A stretch of 20,568 nt of DNA from an uncultured Eubacteriales bacterium (GCA_902496345.1 CABVAP010000031.1:1-20568), one strand, 5' to 3'. Shown: positions 1 to 7,865, counted from the stretch's first letter. The notes: generated from the letters alone by a model not told the origin. Numbers and translations are program-made.

Positions 1-22
1 TCCCCTGCTCGTTTGTGGGGGT

Positions 23-53
23 CTGGGGGGAATCGAAACCCCCCAGGTTTTTG
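23..53 (+). terminator. GC-rich hairpin followed by a T-run at left edge
   Basis: CTGGGGGG (23-30) and CCCCCCAG (39-46) form a perfect 8-bp stem around an 8-base loop, followed by GTTTTTGG. The shape fits a rho-independent terminator for a plus-strand gene lying left of the window. It could equally be part of the repeat region that begins here. No gene is visible upstream to decide. Confidence 0.4.
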
Positions 54-173
54 GGTACTTTTTGCAATCAAAAAGTACCACGCCGTAGGCAAATAAATAG
101 ATTTCCGATGAAATCGAATTATAAACCAAAAAACTAAAACCACCACAAAACTAGTCTTTTAAATCTTTTTACT
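54..173 (+). repeat. Intergenic repeat, copy A
   Basis: The unit begins with a perfect 10-bp inverted repeat (GGTACTTTTT at 54-63, AAAAAGTACC at 70-79). It continues with the core CCACGCCGTAGGCAAATAAA and then TAGATTTCCGAT. Copy B follows directly with a period of about 105 bp, and an inverted copy C lies at 20432-20568. There is no convincing reading frame. It looks like a dispersed non-coding repeat; the family is not recognised. Confidence 0.75.
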
Positions 174-300
174 TAAAAAATGCCACGCCGTAGGCAAATA
201 AATAGATTTCCGATAAAATCGGATATAACCCCAAAATCAAAACCACCACAAAACCAGTTTTTTAAATCTTTTTACTCAAAAAAATTTACCCCTACAACCC
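174..300 (+). repeat. Intergenic repeat, copy B
   Basis: This tandem second copy of the unit has the same CCACGCCGTAGGCAAATAAA core starting at 183. It also has a small perfect inverted repeat TCCGAT/ATCGGA, the shared stretch AAATCTTTTTACTCAAAAAA, and ends near TTTACCCCTACAACCCCC. That ending matches the reverse complement of copy C better than copy A does. It lies just downstream of the stop of the minus-strand gene at 317-1510. No other gene or clear terminator is seen in 1-316. Confidence 0.75.
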
Positions 301-316
301 CCTATTTGTAAAATTA

Positions 317-1510
317 TTATTTGTTAGAGTCAAGTGCGTTTACTTCCTGGATACCTGCTGCATAAGGTGCAATTTCATAAGCGTTAAAGAAGAAGACAAT
401 GCCGTCTTCAGTAACATAGAAATTGTCCTGTGATAATTTGTCAAGGTTTTCTTTTGCATTTTCAAAATAAGCAGATGGGTCAGCATCAATTTTTTCGCTA
501 AATTTTACGACTGCGTTGGCAACTATAAGTTGTGCAAGTAAAGTAGCTTCAGAACCACCAAGAGGGTCTGTTTCATCTCTGTCATCGATAGTTCTTGCAA
601 CATCAGATAAACTAGCTGCTACACCTGTTTTAAGGTTGAAAGTTTTTGTTTTAAGAGCTGTGTCTGGGTGAGCTCCTCCAAGGAAAATAGAGTCAAATTC
701 TTTAACAGATACAAATTTTTTGTTTGCTGTTGCGTCAACGACTACTGAACAATTGTAAGGTGTAAATTCGTCACCACGTTCTTTTTTGATTGTTTTTGCA
801 TCTTCTTTTAAATCGTCAATTGATGAGCCATTTTCTAATGCAGCTTTTAAACATTCTTCAGCAGAAAGTTTGCTAGCATATTCATTAACGATTTTTTGAG
901 CAGTACTATTTAATTTAGCAACATTTTCACCAATATATACGCTTGCTTCGATAAGTACAGTTCCGTCATCATCTTTTACTTCGTAAGTGCTTAAAGGAGC
1001 AGATTTTGTACTTGCAACTTCAGAAGTTTCTTCTGTTGTTTCTTCTGTAGTAGTTTCAGAAGTTTCTTCTGTTGCATTTTCAGAAACTGCTGTTTTGATT
1101 TCAACTGTTTTTGTATCAGCAACCCAGTTTACTTCTGCGTCAAAGCTTTCAGAAACTGCACGAAGTGGCACAAGTGTTCTACCATTTATAATTTTAGCAG
1201 GAACATCAAGGGCAGTTTTTACACCGTCAATATCAATTTCACTTGCTCCAATAGTTAAAGTAACTGTTTTATCATCTTTAGTACAAGTGATTGTTTTTGT
1301 ATCTCCGTCCCAATCAACAGTAACACCCATTGACTCTAAAATAGCACGGAAAGGAACAAGAGTTCTTCCAGATTCAACAACTGGTGCTTGGTCAAATGCA
1401 ACATCAGAATCGTTTAATTTTACTGTGATTTCTCCGTCTGCAAAAATTGTTGCAGTAGATGAAAGTGCTGTTACTGTAGCTAATAATAAAGCTGTTAATT
1501 TTCTTTTCAT
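317..1510 (-). CDS. Secreted stalk-domain protein with DUF4163/DUF3298 (RsiV/PdaC-like) region
   Basis: This is a 397-residue exported protein. Residues 1-24 are a signal peptide ending near IFA-DG. Residues about 27-140 form a copper amine oxidase N-like 'stalk' domain (PF07833 type) with the twin motifs SGRTLVPFRAI and NGRTLVPLRAV. These domains generally act as cell-surface spacers and do not imply copper oxidase activity. Residues 141-170 are a Thr/Glu/Ser linker. The C-terminal part has the FLGGAHPDT signature (276-284) and a FYVTEDGIVFFFNAYEIAPY segment typical of DUF3298, preceded by a DUF4163-like region. That pair is known from RsiV-type anti-sigma factors and PdaC. No catalytic deacetylase domain is present, so the function is open. 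The start is fixed by AAAGGAG 9 bases upstream. It has its own promoter and faces away from the central DnaA-box interval. Confidence 0.85.
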   Translation of the reverse strand: MKRKLTALLLATVTALSSTATIFADGEITVKLNDSDVAFDQAPVVESGRTLVPFRAILESMGVTVDWDGDTKTITCTKDDKTVTLTIGASEIDIDGVKTALDVPAKIINGRTLVPLRAVSESFDAEVNWVADTKTVEIKTAVSENATEETSETTTEETTEETSEVASTKSAPLSTYEVKDDDGTVLIEASVYIGENVAKLNSTAQKIVNEYASKLSAEECLKAALENGSSIDDLKEDAKTIKKERGDEFTPYNCSVVVDATANKKFVSVKEFDSIFLGGAHPDTALKTKTFNLKTGVAASLSDVARTIDDRDETDPLGGSEATLLAQLIVANAVVKFSEKIDADPSAYFENAKENLDKLSQDNFYVTEDGIVFFFNAYEIAPYAAGIQEVNALDSNK

Positions 1511-1550
1511 TTTTAAAACTCCTTTTGAATATATTGTAAGTTATAGCTAT

Positions 1551-1579
1551 ATTATAAGATTGTTTTTAAACTTTGTAAA
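1551..1579 (-). promoter_or_regulatory. Sigma-A promoter for the stalk/DUF3298 gene
   Basis: Read on the minus strand, the -35 TTTACA (1579-1574) and -10 TATAAT (1556-1551) are separated by 17 bp. The -10 lies about 40 bp before the ATG at 1510. Confidence 0.7.
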
Positions 1580-1586
1580 GATATTT

Positions 1587-1792
1587 TAGCTTGTTGCACA
1601 CGTGAATCTAATTTAGTAATAAACTTGCAATATTTATTATTTTTTTAATCTATAACTTCACATAATTTATACATTCAAGCATCGTAATTTACATTTTTTG
1701 GTAATTAATGGATATTAATATTTTTAATTTTGTTTATTTATAGTTGTTTATTTCATAAATATTTCAAAATTAGATTGACGTAGCTTGTTGCA
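1587..1792. mobile_element. Possible 182-bp miniature element with 12-bp flanking direct repeats
   Basis: TAGCTTGTTGCA occurs at 1587-1598 and again at 1781-1792. Just inside, CGTGAATCTAATTTAG (1601-1616) faces CAAAATTAGATTGACG (1765-1780), an inverted match of 14 of 16 bases. The 182 bp between the direct repeats are very AT-rich and non-coding. This layout fits a miniature transposable element with a long target duplication. Two operator-like repeats are an alternative. It lies between the stalk gene at 1802 and the promoter of the stalk gene at 1510. Confidence 0.35.
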
Positions 1793-1801
1793 TAAAGTAT
1801 T

Positions 1802-3265
1802 TTATAGTTCATTATAAAATAAGTTGTTTGTTTTTTCGAAAGAATATTTTATTTGTGCCTCTATATTTATGCCATTTTTTTCGGCAAAATCTTGGACTCT
1901 TTTAAGTATATCTTCAAGTTCTTCTATCAAAGCATCAACTTTAGATTTTACATAACCGATTCGGTCATCGCTTTTTCGCATATCAACTATTTTCTCTATA
2001 AGAGCATTTGCTTCCTTTATTAATTTATTAGCTCCTTCAACATCTATGTTAGGATTGTTACTTTCATTTAGGTTGTTATTAAAAGTTTCGAAAGTATCAT
2101 CAAACTTGTGATAGAGTTCTATAAGTTTAGACATATTAACTAATTCTACAGATGGGTTGTTATTTTTACAAGCCTCTAACAATTGTGTCTTTGCTGATTT
2201 TGCTTTATTTGCAAGTTCATTAGCCTCTTTTTGAGATGTGATTATTTTAGTACAAAGGTAATAAGGCTTATAATAAGATACAAACTCATCTACGATTTCT
2301 TTAACTTTGGATTTTGTTTTGTCGCTTACACCTATGCTAGGAGATGTACTTTTAAAATAAAAATTATTGAGATACGATTCTAATTCTAGTAATTCGTTAT
2401 TTAATTCTTTGATGTCAACTTTGTCATCGTGCACCCTAATCCTTGAAATATATGCAAATTCAACATTATGCTTGTCTGCAAATTTTACGATTTCTGAAAG
2501 CATAGTATCTACTTCAGCTTTTGAAACTTTTAAGTTTTTTGGGGAATTTAAATATTTCTCTATAATTTCATCGCTTTTTGAAAATAATTTTTCGTAATCG
2601 TTTATATAACTGATAGATTCTATATCTTCTAAAATCTGCAATTTAAGAATTGAGGCAGAAGCGTTAGTTATGCCAATAGCAATCCTGTCTTTTTCGGAAA
2701 TATCATAGTCTACGTTTTCACTTTCATTATTTGAACTTTGCTCTTCTGAAGAATTAGAGTTAGTATTGGTATTGGTATCATTATTAGAATTTTCTTCTTC
2801 TGTTGAATTTTCTTCCACAGTAGAGTTATCAGTTTTTATATCGATAGTTTTAGTTTCGGAATCCCATTTAACTTCGGCGTCAAGGTTTTCAGAAATGGCA
2901 CGGAGAGGAAGTAGAGTTCTACCGTTTACAATTTTGGCAGGAACATCAAGGGCAACTTCTTTGTCATTTATAAACATTTCGTTTTCGCCGATTGTCAATT
3001 TGATTACTTTATCCCCTTTAGTACAAGTGATAGTTTTAGTTTCAGAATCCCAGTCAACATCGACATTCATAGCCTCTAAAATAGCACGGAAAGGAACAAG
3101 GGTTCTACCACTTTCAACAATAGGGGCTTGGTCAAAAGTTATTTCTTTGTTGTCTAATTTGACAGTTATAGGGTTATTGTCAGAAAATGAAACTGCAAAA
3201 GTTGGAAGTGCGTTCATTGACATAACTGATAATGTAAAAAATAATGTTGCTAGTTTTTTCTTCAT
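1802..3265 (-). CDS. Secreted stalk-domain protein with long helical C-terminal region
   Basis: This is a 487-residue exported protein. Residues 1-24 are a signal peptide (ending PTFA). Residues about 33-145 are a stalk domain nearly identical in motif to the neighbour at 317-1510 (ESGRTLVPFRAILEAM, DVPAKIVNGRTLLPLRA). DNA identity is high in these blocks, which points to recent duplication. Residues 147-186 are an Asn/Ser/Glu low-complexity linker. Residues about 190-487 are predicted mostly helical, Lys/Glu-rich, and match no family I recognise. Two places read like a recurring helix end: EIVKFADKHNVEF near 250 and VQDFAEKNGINIE near 465. The ribosome site GGGAGAAG precedes the ATG. The gene starts 35 bp after the stop of the gene at 3301-4002, so the two are probably one transcript. 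The function is probably cell-surface or envelope, by inference only. Confidence 0.8.
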   Translation of the reverse strand: MKKKLATLFFTLSVMSMNALPTFAVSFSDNNPITVKLDNKEITFDQAPIVESGRTLVPFRAILEAMNVDVDWDSETKTITCTKGDKVIKLTIGENEMFINDKEVALDVPAKIVNGRTLLPLRAISENLDAEVKWDSETKTIDIKTDNSTVEENSTEEENSNNDTNTNTNSNSSEEQSSNNESENVDYDISEKDRIAIGITNASASILKLQILEDIESISYINDYEKLFSKSDEIIEKYLNSPKNLKVSKAEVDTMLSEIVKFADKHNVEFAYISRIRVHDDKVDIKELNNELLELESYLNNFYFKSTSPSIGVSDKTKSKVKEIVDEFVSYYKPYYLCTKIITSQKEANELANKAKSAKTQLLEACKNNNPSVELVNMSKLIELYHKFDDTFETFNNNLNESNNPNIDVEGANKLIKEANALIEKIVDMRKSDDRIGYVKSKVDALIEELEDILKRVQDFAEKNGINIEAQIKYSFEKTNNLFYNEL

Positions 3266-3300
3266 AACAATCTTCTCCCTTACAAATTTTTGTTTTTTGG

Positions 3301-4002
3301 TTAATTTACATTTAAACCATATTTTGTTGCAAGTAGCTTTAATTGCTCTATATATTTTTGTAGAGCAACAACTGCGATGTCAATTTTTTCTTTAGTGTCT
3401 ATTCTTTGACTGTTTAAACTAATGCCCTTTATATACTCTAAAATTTCTGCTGAAAGTTCAGAAAATTCTTTAGAATTTGCAAGCTTGCCCGATGTATTTG
3501 ATAACTCCATAAGCAAGTTTGAAAGTTTTCTTTCAGTTTGTTTTAAGACGCTATTATCAACATCTGACTGAAAATTAATTGTATTGTTTTCTGTATTCCA
3601 AACAGCCTCGCTATCAAGAATTTTGCCTATTGCTGAAAATGGTGCATAGGCATTTTGCTCAATTATTTGGATTGGTGCTGTAATGGGGTATGTTACATCA
3701 TTTATTATAATTTCGCTTTTTCCTATTGGAATAACTACCGTTTTATTTGCTCTTTCCCCAACTATTGTTTTATTTACAAAATCCCAAGATACTACATAAC
3801 CTGCTTTTTCAAGCATTTGGCGTACAGGAATATATACATTAAGCCCATTTTGTATAGGTGGAATATCAAGGCTAATTGGGTTTTGGTTAATTGTAACGGT
3901 TATATTAGTTATATTACCATTATTAGCAAATGTATAATTATAACAAAATATGTTTGATGTAATCGTGCATACCAAAGCAAATGTTGAAAATAATTTTTTC
4001 AT
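3301..4002 (-). CDS. Short secreted stalk-domain protein
   Basis: This is a 233-residue exported protein and the first gene of a likely two-gene operon with the gene at 1802-3265. Residues 1-26 are a signal peptide. Residues about 32-145 are a diverged stalk domain: the usual GRTLVPLRA blocks have become GLNVYIPVRQM and QNAYAPFSAI. Residues about 150-233 form a helical tail ending YIEQLKLLATKYGLNVN, similar to the ends of the two longer paralogues. AAAGGAG lies 9 bases before the ATG. It has a strong own promoter at 4045-4073. The function is not known. The divergence of the stalk motif suggests an older duplicate than the 317-1510/1802-3265 pair. Confidence 0.75.
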   Translation of the reverse strand: MKKLFSTFALVCTITSNIFCYNYTFANNGNITNITVTINQNPISLDIPPIQNGLNVYIPVRQMLEKAGYVVSWDFVNKTIVGERANKTVVIPIGKSEIIINDVTYPITAPIQIIEQNAYAPFSAIGKILDSEAVWNTENNTINFQSDVDNSVLKQTERKLSNLLMELSNTSGKLANSKEFSELSAEILEYIKGISLNSQRIDTKEKIDIAVVALQKYIEQLKLLATKYGLNVN

Positions 4003-4044
4003 CTAAAAACTCCTTTATATCGCAAAAAGTTAAACAGTAAAATC

Positions 4045-4073
4045 AGTATAGCATATTTTTGAAAAGTATTCAA
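4045..4073 (-). promoter_or_regulatory. Sigma-A promoter of the two-gene stalk operon
   Basis: On the minus strand, -35 TTGAAT (4073-4068) and -10 TATACT (4050-4045) have a 17-bp spacer. The -10 is preceded by TATGC, giving a TG-like extension. The start codon at 4002 is about 43 bp downstream. Confidence 0.75.
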
Positions 4074-4128
4074 TTAATTGGTGATGATTGTTATAATATT
4101 GTAATAAACTTGTCAGAAAATAGAAAAA

Positions 4129-4157
4129 TAAAAAACCTGCATTTGTGCAGGTTTTTA
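4129..4157 (-). terminator. Rho-independent terminator after the stalk gene at 4264-5715
   Basis: AACCTGC (4134-4140) and GCAGGTT (4147-4153) form the stem core with a 6-base loop, and flanking A/T runs extend it. On the minus strand it is followed by TTTTTTATTTTT. The symmetric A/T flanks would let it work in both directions. It ends the proS-stalk transcript before the next promoter at 4073. Confidence 0.85.
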
Positions 4158-4263
4158 TAAAATAGTTTTTTATTAATTTTAGTTTTAGATTTTTAATTTG
4201 ATTTCATAGGGGACTGTACATTGTGTGGTACTTAACACCTAAAAAATCTTTTAAAATTTTTGA

Positions 4264-5715
4264 TTAATATATTTTGAGATTTAATCTTGCTGCAAAGTAT
4301 TGCCATTCTGCCAACAGCTGTTTTATTGTGTATGTACAGTCTGAAATCTGGCTGTAGTTCATTTTAATTATCGTATCAAACGCAACCGAAAAGTCAGGGT
4401 TTGTTTTATTGACTTTGAATAGATGTGAATATGTTTCTAGTGTCTTGATATACAGAGCATTATATCTTGACTGGAAATCGGCATATCTCTTTTTCAATGT
4501 TTTTCCGTTTGTGTCGGCTTTAAGGTCGCTGGCTTTGCTTATAAAGTCCCTTAAATATGCTGTTAATTCAAGGTCTGCTTTTATAAGTGGTTTTATGTCT
4601 GTTTTTGGAGAGTTATTGTTTACTTTGCTGGCAATCCCTAGGTTTATGTATATTGTCTTGACATCTTCAAGAATATCTTTTAAATCTTGCTCGGCATCAA
4701 ATAATTTGTCACCGTCAGGAATTAATTTATCTGAATCAGCTGAAAGATATTCTTGCTTAAACTTATCCATTTGCTTGATATGTCTATTATATTCTTTTTC
4801 AGCAGAAGCATATTTTTGCTTGAATATATAAGGTTTATCAAGACTTTCATCGATTTCTTTAACTGTGTAATTTTCTATGTATTTTTCGTATAAAATTATG
4901 TCAGAGTAATAGTTCGCAAAATCTGGAATTTTACAATCTATACTGTCTGCAAATTTTTTGGTTTCATCAATAAGAACGTCTATTGAGTCAGCAGAAAGAT
5001 TTAACGCTTTTTTTGCTTTTTTCATTTCGCAAGAGTTAATGTTGCTATAGTTAATATTGATTTTTCCAAAAGGTGGGTCATCATCAGAAAATATTCTTGA
5101 AAAATCATCAAATTCTTCCTGATAATCTTCATACTCCGGTTTTAACACCTTTGCAAGTGACATATAAGAACCCTTATCAAGGCACATCTCATTATTAATC
5201 GCATAAATATACATAGACAGCTTTGAAAGCTTTGACTCTAAAACAGCATCTTCTGTGTTTGCTGGCGAATAAATAAAAACGGTTTGTAAGTTACTATCCC
5301 AGTAAACTTCACAGTTGAATGCGTGGGAAATTGCCCTTAACGGTACATAAGTTGTTCCGTCTATCAGCGTTGGAGGCACTTCAATTATAACAGGTGTGTC
5401 CTCTGATGATTTCATAACATTGCTATCAACAACAAAAGTAAGGTATATATCGTCTTTTATACAACCTATTGTTTTTGTCTTGTTATCCCAAGTTATTGAA
5501 ATATTCATTGCATCGGCTATCTCACGAAGTGGAACAAGAGTTGTTCCGTCTTTTATTATTGGGTTTTTTGATAAATTCAAAATATTATCATCAAGCTCAA
5601 CAATTATTTTAGAGTCTGAAAAAGAGTATCCAAATATTTGAGTAGTCTGCAAAGATGAAAAGCTCATCATTATTGCGATAATTAAAGCTCGAAAATGCGT
5701 TAAATGTTTTTTCAT
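4264..5715 (-). CDS. Secreted stalk-domain protein with long helical C-terminal region, downstream of proS
   Basis: This is a 483-residue exported protein. Residues 1-29 are a signal peptide (MKKHLTHFRALIIAIMMSFS, ending near IFGYS). Residues about 36-150 are a stalk domain with KDGTTLVPLREIADAM and IDGTTYVPLRAISHAF. The remainder is helical and charged. It shares the recurring helix pattern with the neighbour at 1802-3265 (DETKKFADSIDCKI in the middle, WQYFAARLNLKIY at the end). The ribosome site is GTGGTGA. The gene begins 41 bp after the proS stop with no promoter or terminator seen between, so it is probably read from the proS transcript. A strong terminator follows at 4129-4157. The catalytic role is unknown; an extracellular or wall-associated structural role is inferred. 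Confidence 0.78.
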   Translation of the reverse strand: MKKHLTHFRALIIAIMMSFSSLQTTQIFGYSFSDSKIIVELDDNILNLSKNPIIKDGTTLVPLREIADAMNISITWDNKTKTIGCIKDDIYLTFVVDSNVMKSSEDTPVIIEVPPTLIDGTTYVPLRAISHAFNCEVYWDSNLQTVFIYSPANTEDAVLESKLSKLSMYIYAINNEMCLDKGSYMSLAKVLKPEYEDYQEEFDDFSRIFSDDDPPFGKININYSNINSCEMKKAKKALNLSADSIDVLIDETKKFADSIDCKIPDFANYYSDIILYEKYIENYTVKEIDESLDKPYIFKQKYASAEKEYNRHIKQMDKFKQEYLSADSDKLIPDGDKLFDAEQDLKDILEDVKTIYINLGIASKVNNNSPKTDIKPLIKADLELTAYLRDFISKASDLKADTNGKTLKKRYADFQSRYNALYIKTLETYSHLFKVNKTNPDFSVAFDTIIKMNYSQISDCTYTIKQLLAEWQYFAARLNLKIY

Positions 5716-5756
5716 ATAATCACCACATAATTAATATATTCAGGTTATTGAGTTTA

Positions 5757-7190
5757 TTAGTATGCTTTTCCCCAAATTACCATTTTTTTAGCTGGTTTTC
5801 CACAGCATACACAAACATCGTCAATATGTTCCTGTTCAAAAGGCATACATCTTGATGTTGCACCTGTTTCTTCTTTGATTTTATCTTCACATTCTTGATT
5901 TCCGCACCACATAGCTTTTATGAAACCTTGATTTGTTTCAAGAACGTTTTTAAATTCGTCCATATTTTTAGCTGTAGATGTTTTTGATTCACGATGTTTT
6001 TTAGCTTTTTCAAGTAAATCGTTTTGAACTGTGTCAAGAAGTTTTTGAACTTCTTCTGCGATATTATCAAGGCTTACTGTGATTTTTTCACCTGTATCAC
6101 GTCTTGCAAGGATAGCTTGACCATTTTCAATATCACGAGGTCCAAGTTCAACCCTTACAGGAACACCTTTCATTTCATATTCGCTAAATTTCCAACCAGG
6201 AGATTTATCAGAGTCATCAAGACGAACACGACAGATTTTTGAAAGTGTTTCTTTAACTTCATTAGCTTTTTCAAGAACACCCTCTTTTTTCTGCATAATA
6301 GGGATAATGATTGCTTGTATAGGAGCAACTTTTGGTGGGAGAACAAGTCCGTTGTTATCACTATGAACCATAATAAGTCCACCGATAAGACGAGTTGATA
6401 CGCCCCAAGAAGTTTCGTGTACATATTGGAGTTTATTATTTTTGTCTGTATATTGAATATCGAACGCTTTTGCAAAACCATCACCGAAGTTGTGTGATGT
6501 TCCGGACTGGAGTGCTTTTCCGTCGTGCATAAGGCTTTCGATTGTATAAGTTGCTTTTGCACCTGCAAATCTTTCTTTTTCTGTTTTCTGTCCTTTTATA
6601 ACTGGCATTGCAAGAACTTTTTCGCAGAAATCAGCATATTCATTAAGCTGGTTAATTGTTTCCTGTTCTGCTTCTTCTGCTGTAGCGTGAACTGTATGTC
6701 CTTCTTGCCATAAAAATTCACAGCTTCTTAAAAATGGTCTTGTTGTTTTTTCCCAACGTACAACTGAACACCATTGATTATATAACTTTGGAAGGTCACG
6801 ATAAGACTGAATTATATTTGAATAATGGTCGCAGAAAAGAGTTTCTGATGTTGGTCTTACGCAAAGACGTTCTGCAAGTTTTTCTGAACCACCGTGAGTT
6901 ACCCAAGCAACCTCTGGTGCAAAACCTTCAACGTGGTCTTTTTCTTTCTGAAGAAGACTTTCAGGGATAAACATTGGCATATAAACGTTTTCGTGGCCAG
7001 ATGCTTTAAAACGGGCGTCTAACTGTTGCTGAATAAGCTCCCAGATTGCATATCCATAAGGTCTTATAATCATACAGCCCCTAACAGATGAATAATCTAT
7101 AAGGTCAGCTTTTTTTACTATATCTGTATACCATTGTGCAAAGTCATCTTCCATAGATGTTATTGCAGTAACCATTTTTTCTTTTGCCAT
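5757..7190 (-). CDS. proS: Prolyl-tRNA synthetase, archaeal/eukaryote type
   Basis: This cytosolic class II synthetase charges tRNA-Pro with proline at the cost of ATP. At 477 residues it has the normal length of the short archaeal/eukaryote-like ProRS, without the editing insertion of the long bacterial form. Visible signatures are RPTSE (112-116), motif 2 around VVRWEKTTRPFLRSCEFLWQ (144-162, Arg145 and Glu147), and motif 3 GVSTRLIGGLIM (263-274). An anticodon-binding domain spans about 285-390. The C-terminal ProRS-C domain has paired zinc ligands (Cys429, Cys434, Cys460, Cys462/463) and ends in the typical aromatic Tyr. The start is supported by AAGGAG about 12 bases upstream and a good promoter. 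No T-box leader is seen: the 5' leader is only about 40 bases. The downstream stalk gene is probably cotranscribed. Confidence 0.97.
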   Translation of the reverse strand: MAKEKMVTAITSMEDDFAQWYTDIVKKADLIDYSSVRGCMIIRPYGYAIWELIQQQLDARFKASGHENVYMPMFIPESLLQKEKDHVEGFAPEVAWVTHGGSEKLAERLCVRPTSETLFCDHYSNIIQSYRDLPKLYNQWCSVVRWEKTTRPFLRSCEFLWQEGHTVHATAEEAEQETINQLNEYADFCEKVLAMPVIKGQKTEKERFAGAKATYTIESLMHDGKALQSGTSHNFGDGFAKAFDIQYTDKNNKLQYVHETSWGVSTRLIGGLIMVHSDNNGLVLPPKVAPIQAIIIPIMQKKEGVLEKANEVKETLSKICRVRLDDSDKSPGWKFSEYEMKGVPVRVELGPRDIENGQAILARRDTGEKITVSLDNIAEEVQKLLDTVQNDLLEKAKKHRESKTSTAKNMDEFKNVLETNQGFIKAMWCGNQECEDKIKEETGATSRCMPFEQEHIDDVCVCCGKPAKKMVIWGKAY

Positions 7191-7232
7191 AATATGTAGA
7201 CTCCTTTTTTATTTATTAAAATATTGCTCTAT

Positions 7233-7261
7233 ATTATAACATAACAAGTTAAAATGTTCAA
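7233..7261 (-). promoter_or_regulatory. Sigma-A promoter for proS
   Basis: On the minus strand, -35 TTGAAC (7261-7256) and -10 TATAAT (7238-7233) have an exact 17-bp spacer with TG one base before the -10. Transcription would start near 7226. The DnaA-box cluster begins about 80 bp upstream. Confidence 0.8.
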
Positions 7262-7340
7262 TAATTTAACGCAAAAATGTATGTACAAAATTTAAAAATT
7301 CAATATATAGTAAAATTGCGTAGGTGATACGTTTTATGTA

Positions 7341-7656
7341 TGTGGAAAAAATAGGATAGTTTATGTAATAGTACAAAATAGTATATATAATATTATCAAC
7401 AGACAAAATGTAATAAAAATATCTATTATTCAGATTATCAACAAAGTTATCAACTTTTCCACAGTGCATAAAATATGGATAAGTTTTTTGCCTGGGTAAA
7501 AGTTGTGAAAAAGTATGTTAATAAGTAAAAAAGACAAAAAAACACAATATATTGTATGTATATATTATATATATGCTGATATATAGTTGAAAATGACATA
7601 AATCGATAGAATAACAAAAAAAGTTATCAACAAAAATATGTGGATAACGTGGAAAA
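7341..7656. other. Cluster of DnaA-box-like 9-mers with AT-rich core (oriC-like or DnaA-binding cluster)
   Basis: Nine 9-mers are at or close to the DnaA consensus TTATCCACA. Forward: TTATCAACA at 7393, 7435 and 7624, TTATCAACT at 7447, and TTTTCCACA at 7455. Reverse: TGTGGAAAA at 7341, TATGGATAA at 7474, TGTGGATAA at 7639 (perfect consensus) and CGTGGAAAA at 7648. They form a left group (7341-7482) and a right group (7624-7656) around an almost pure A/T stretch (about 7540-7600) that could unwind. The whole 7191-7865 interval has no credible gene. proS and the kinase gene diverge from it. No dnaA or dnaN gene is in the window, so whether this is oriC or an accessory DnaA cluster is undecided. 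Confidence 0.65.
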
Positions 7657-7723
7657 CTATATATAGGTCTTTTATTGGTTTCGGTTTAGGAAATAATTTT
7701 TTTGCTAGATTTTTAATTATATA

Positions 7724-7752
7724 TGGAAAAAGTCGGCTTTAAGTAGTATAAT
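7724..7752 (+). promoter_or_regulatory. Probable promoter for the shikimate-kinase-like gene
   Basis: A perfect -10 TATAAT (7747-7752) is preceded at 17 bp by a weak -35, TGGAAA (7724-7729). The leader to the ATG at 7866 would be about 107 bases. It contains a loose AGCCAT/ATGGCT pairing but no recognised riboswitch. Confidence 0.5.
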
Positions 7753-7865
7753 TTAACTTACAAAGGAAGTTTTAGCCATAAGCTAGATGTTTTGCTGTTT
7801 TCTAACTAAATGGCTTTCGATTTGCAATTACAAAATTATTCACAAATTATTGAGGTGACAAGAAA

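Noticed and set aside
54..300. CRISPR array from the repeated CCACGCCGTAGGC units
   Set aside because: There are only two tandem units of about 105 bp plus one distant inverted copy, and the between-core sequence is itself repeated. There are no spacers and no cas genes.
987..1589. 200-codon open frame on the plus strand
   Set aside because: It lies antisense to the stalk/DUF3298 gene, is Ser/Val-rich as expected for the complement of that coding sequence, and has no ribosome site.
4205..4245. GTGTGGTACTTAACAC-like short palindrome downstream of the stalk gene at 4264
   Set aside because: The arms are short and no second copy is seen. It may be an element remnant, but nothing supports that.
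7191..7232. T-box leader for proS
   Set aside because: The leader from the predicted start of transcription is only about 40 bases and lacks the T-box sequence and a terminator.
7266..7469. 67-codon minus-strand open frame in the DnaA-box interval
   Set aside because: It has no ribosome site and a composition like the AT-rich non-coding background. It overlaps five of the DnaA-box 9-mers, and a gene here is unlikely.
7753..7865. Possible riboswitch in the leader of the kinase gene
   Set aside because: Only a 6-bp AGCCAT/ATGGCT pairing with a long loop is seen. No known riboswitch core and no terminator or anti-terminator arrangement are present.
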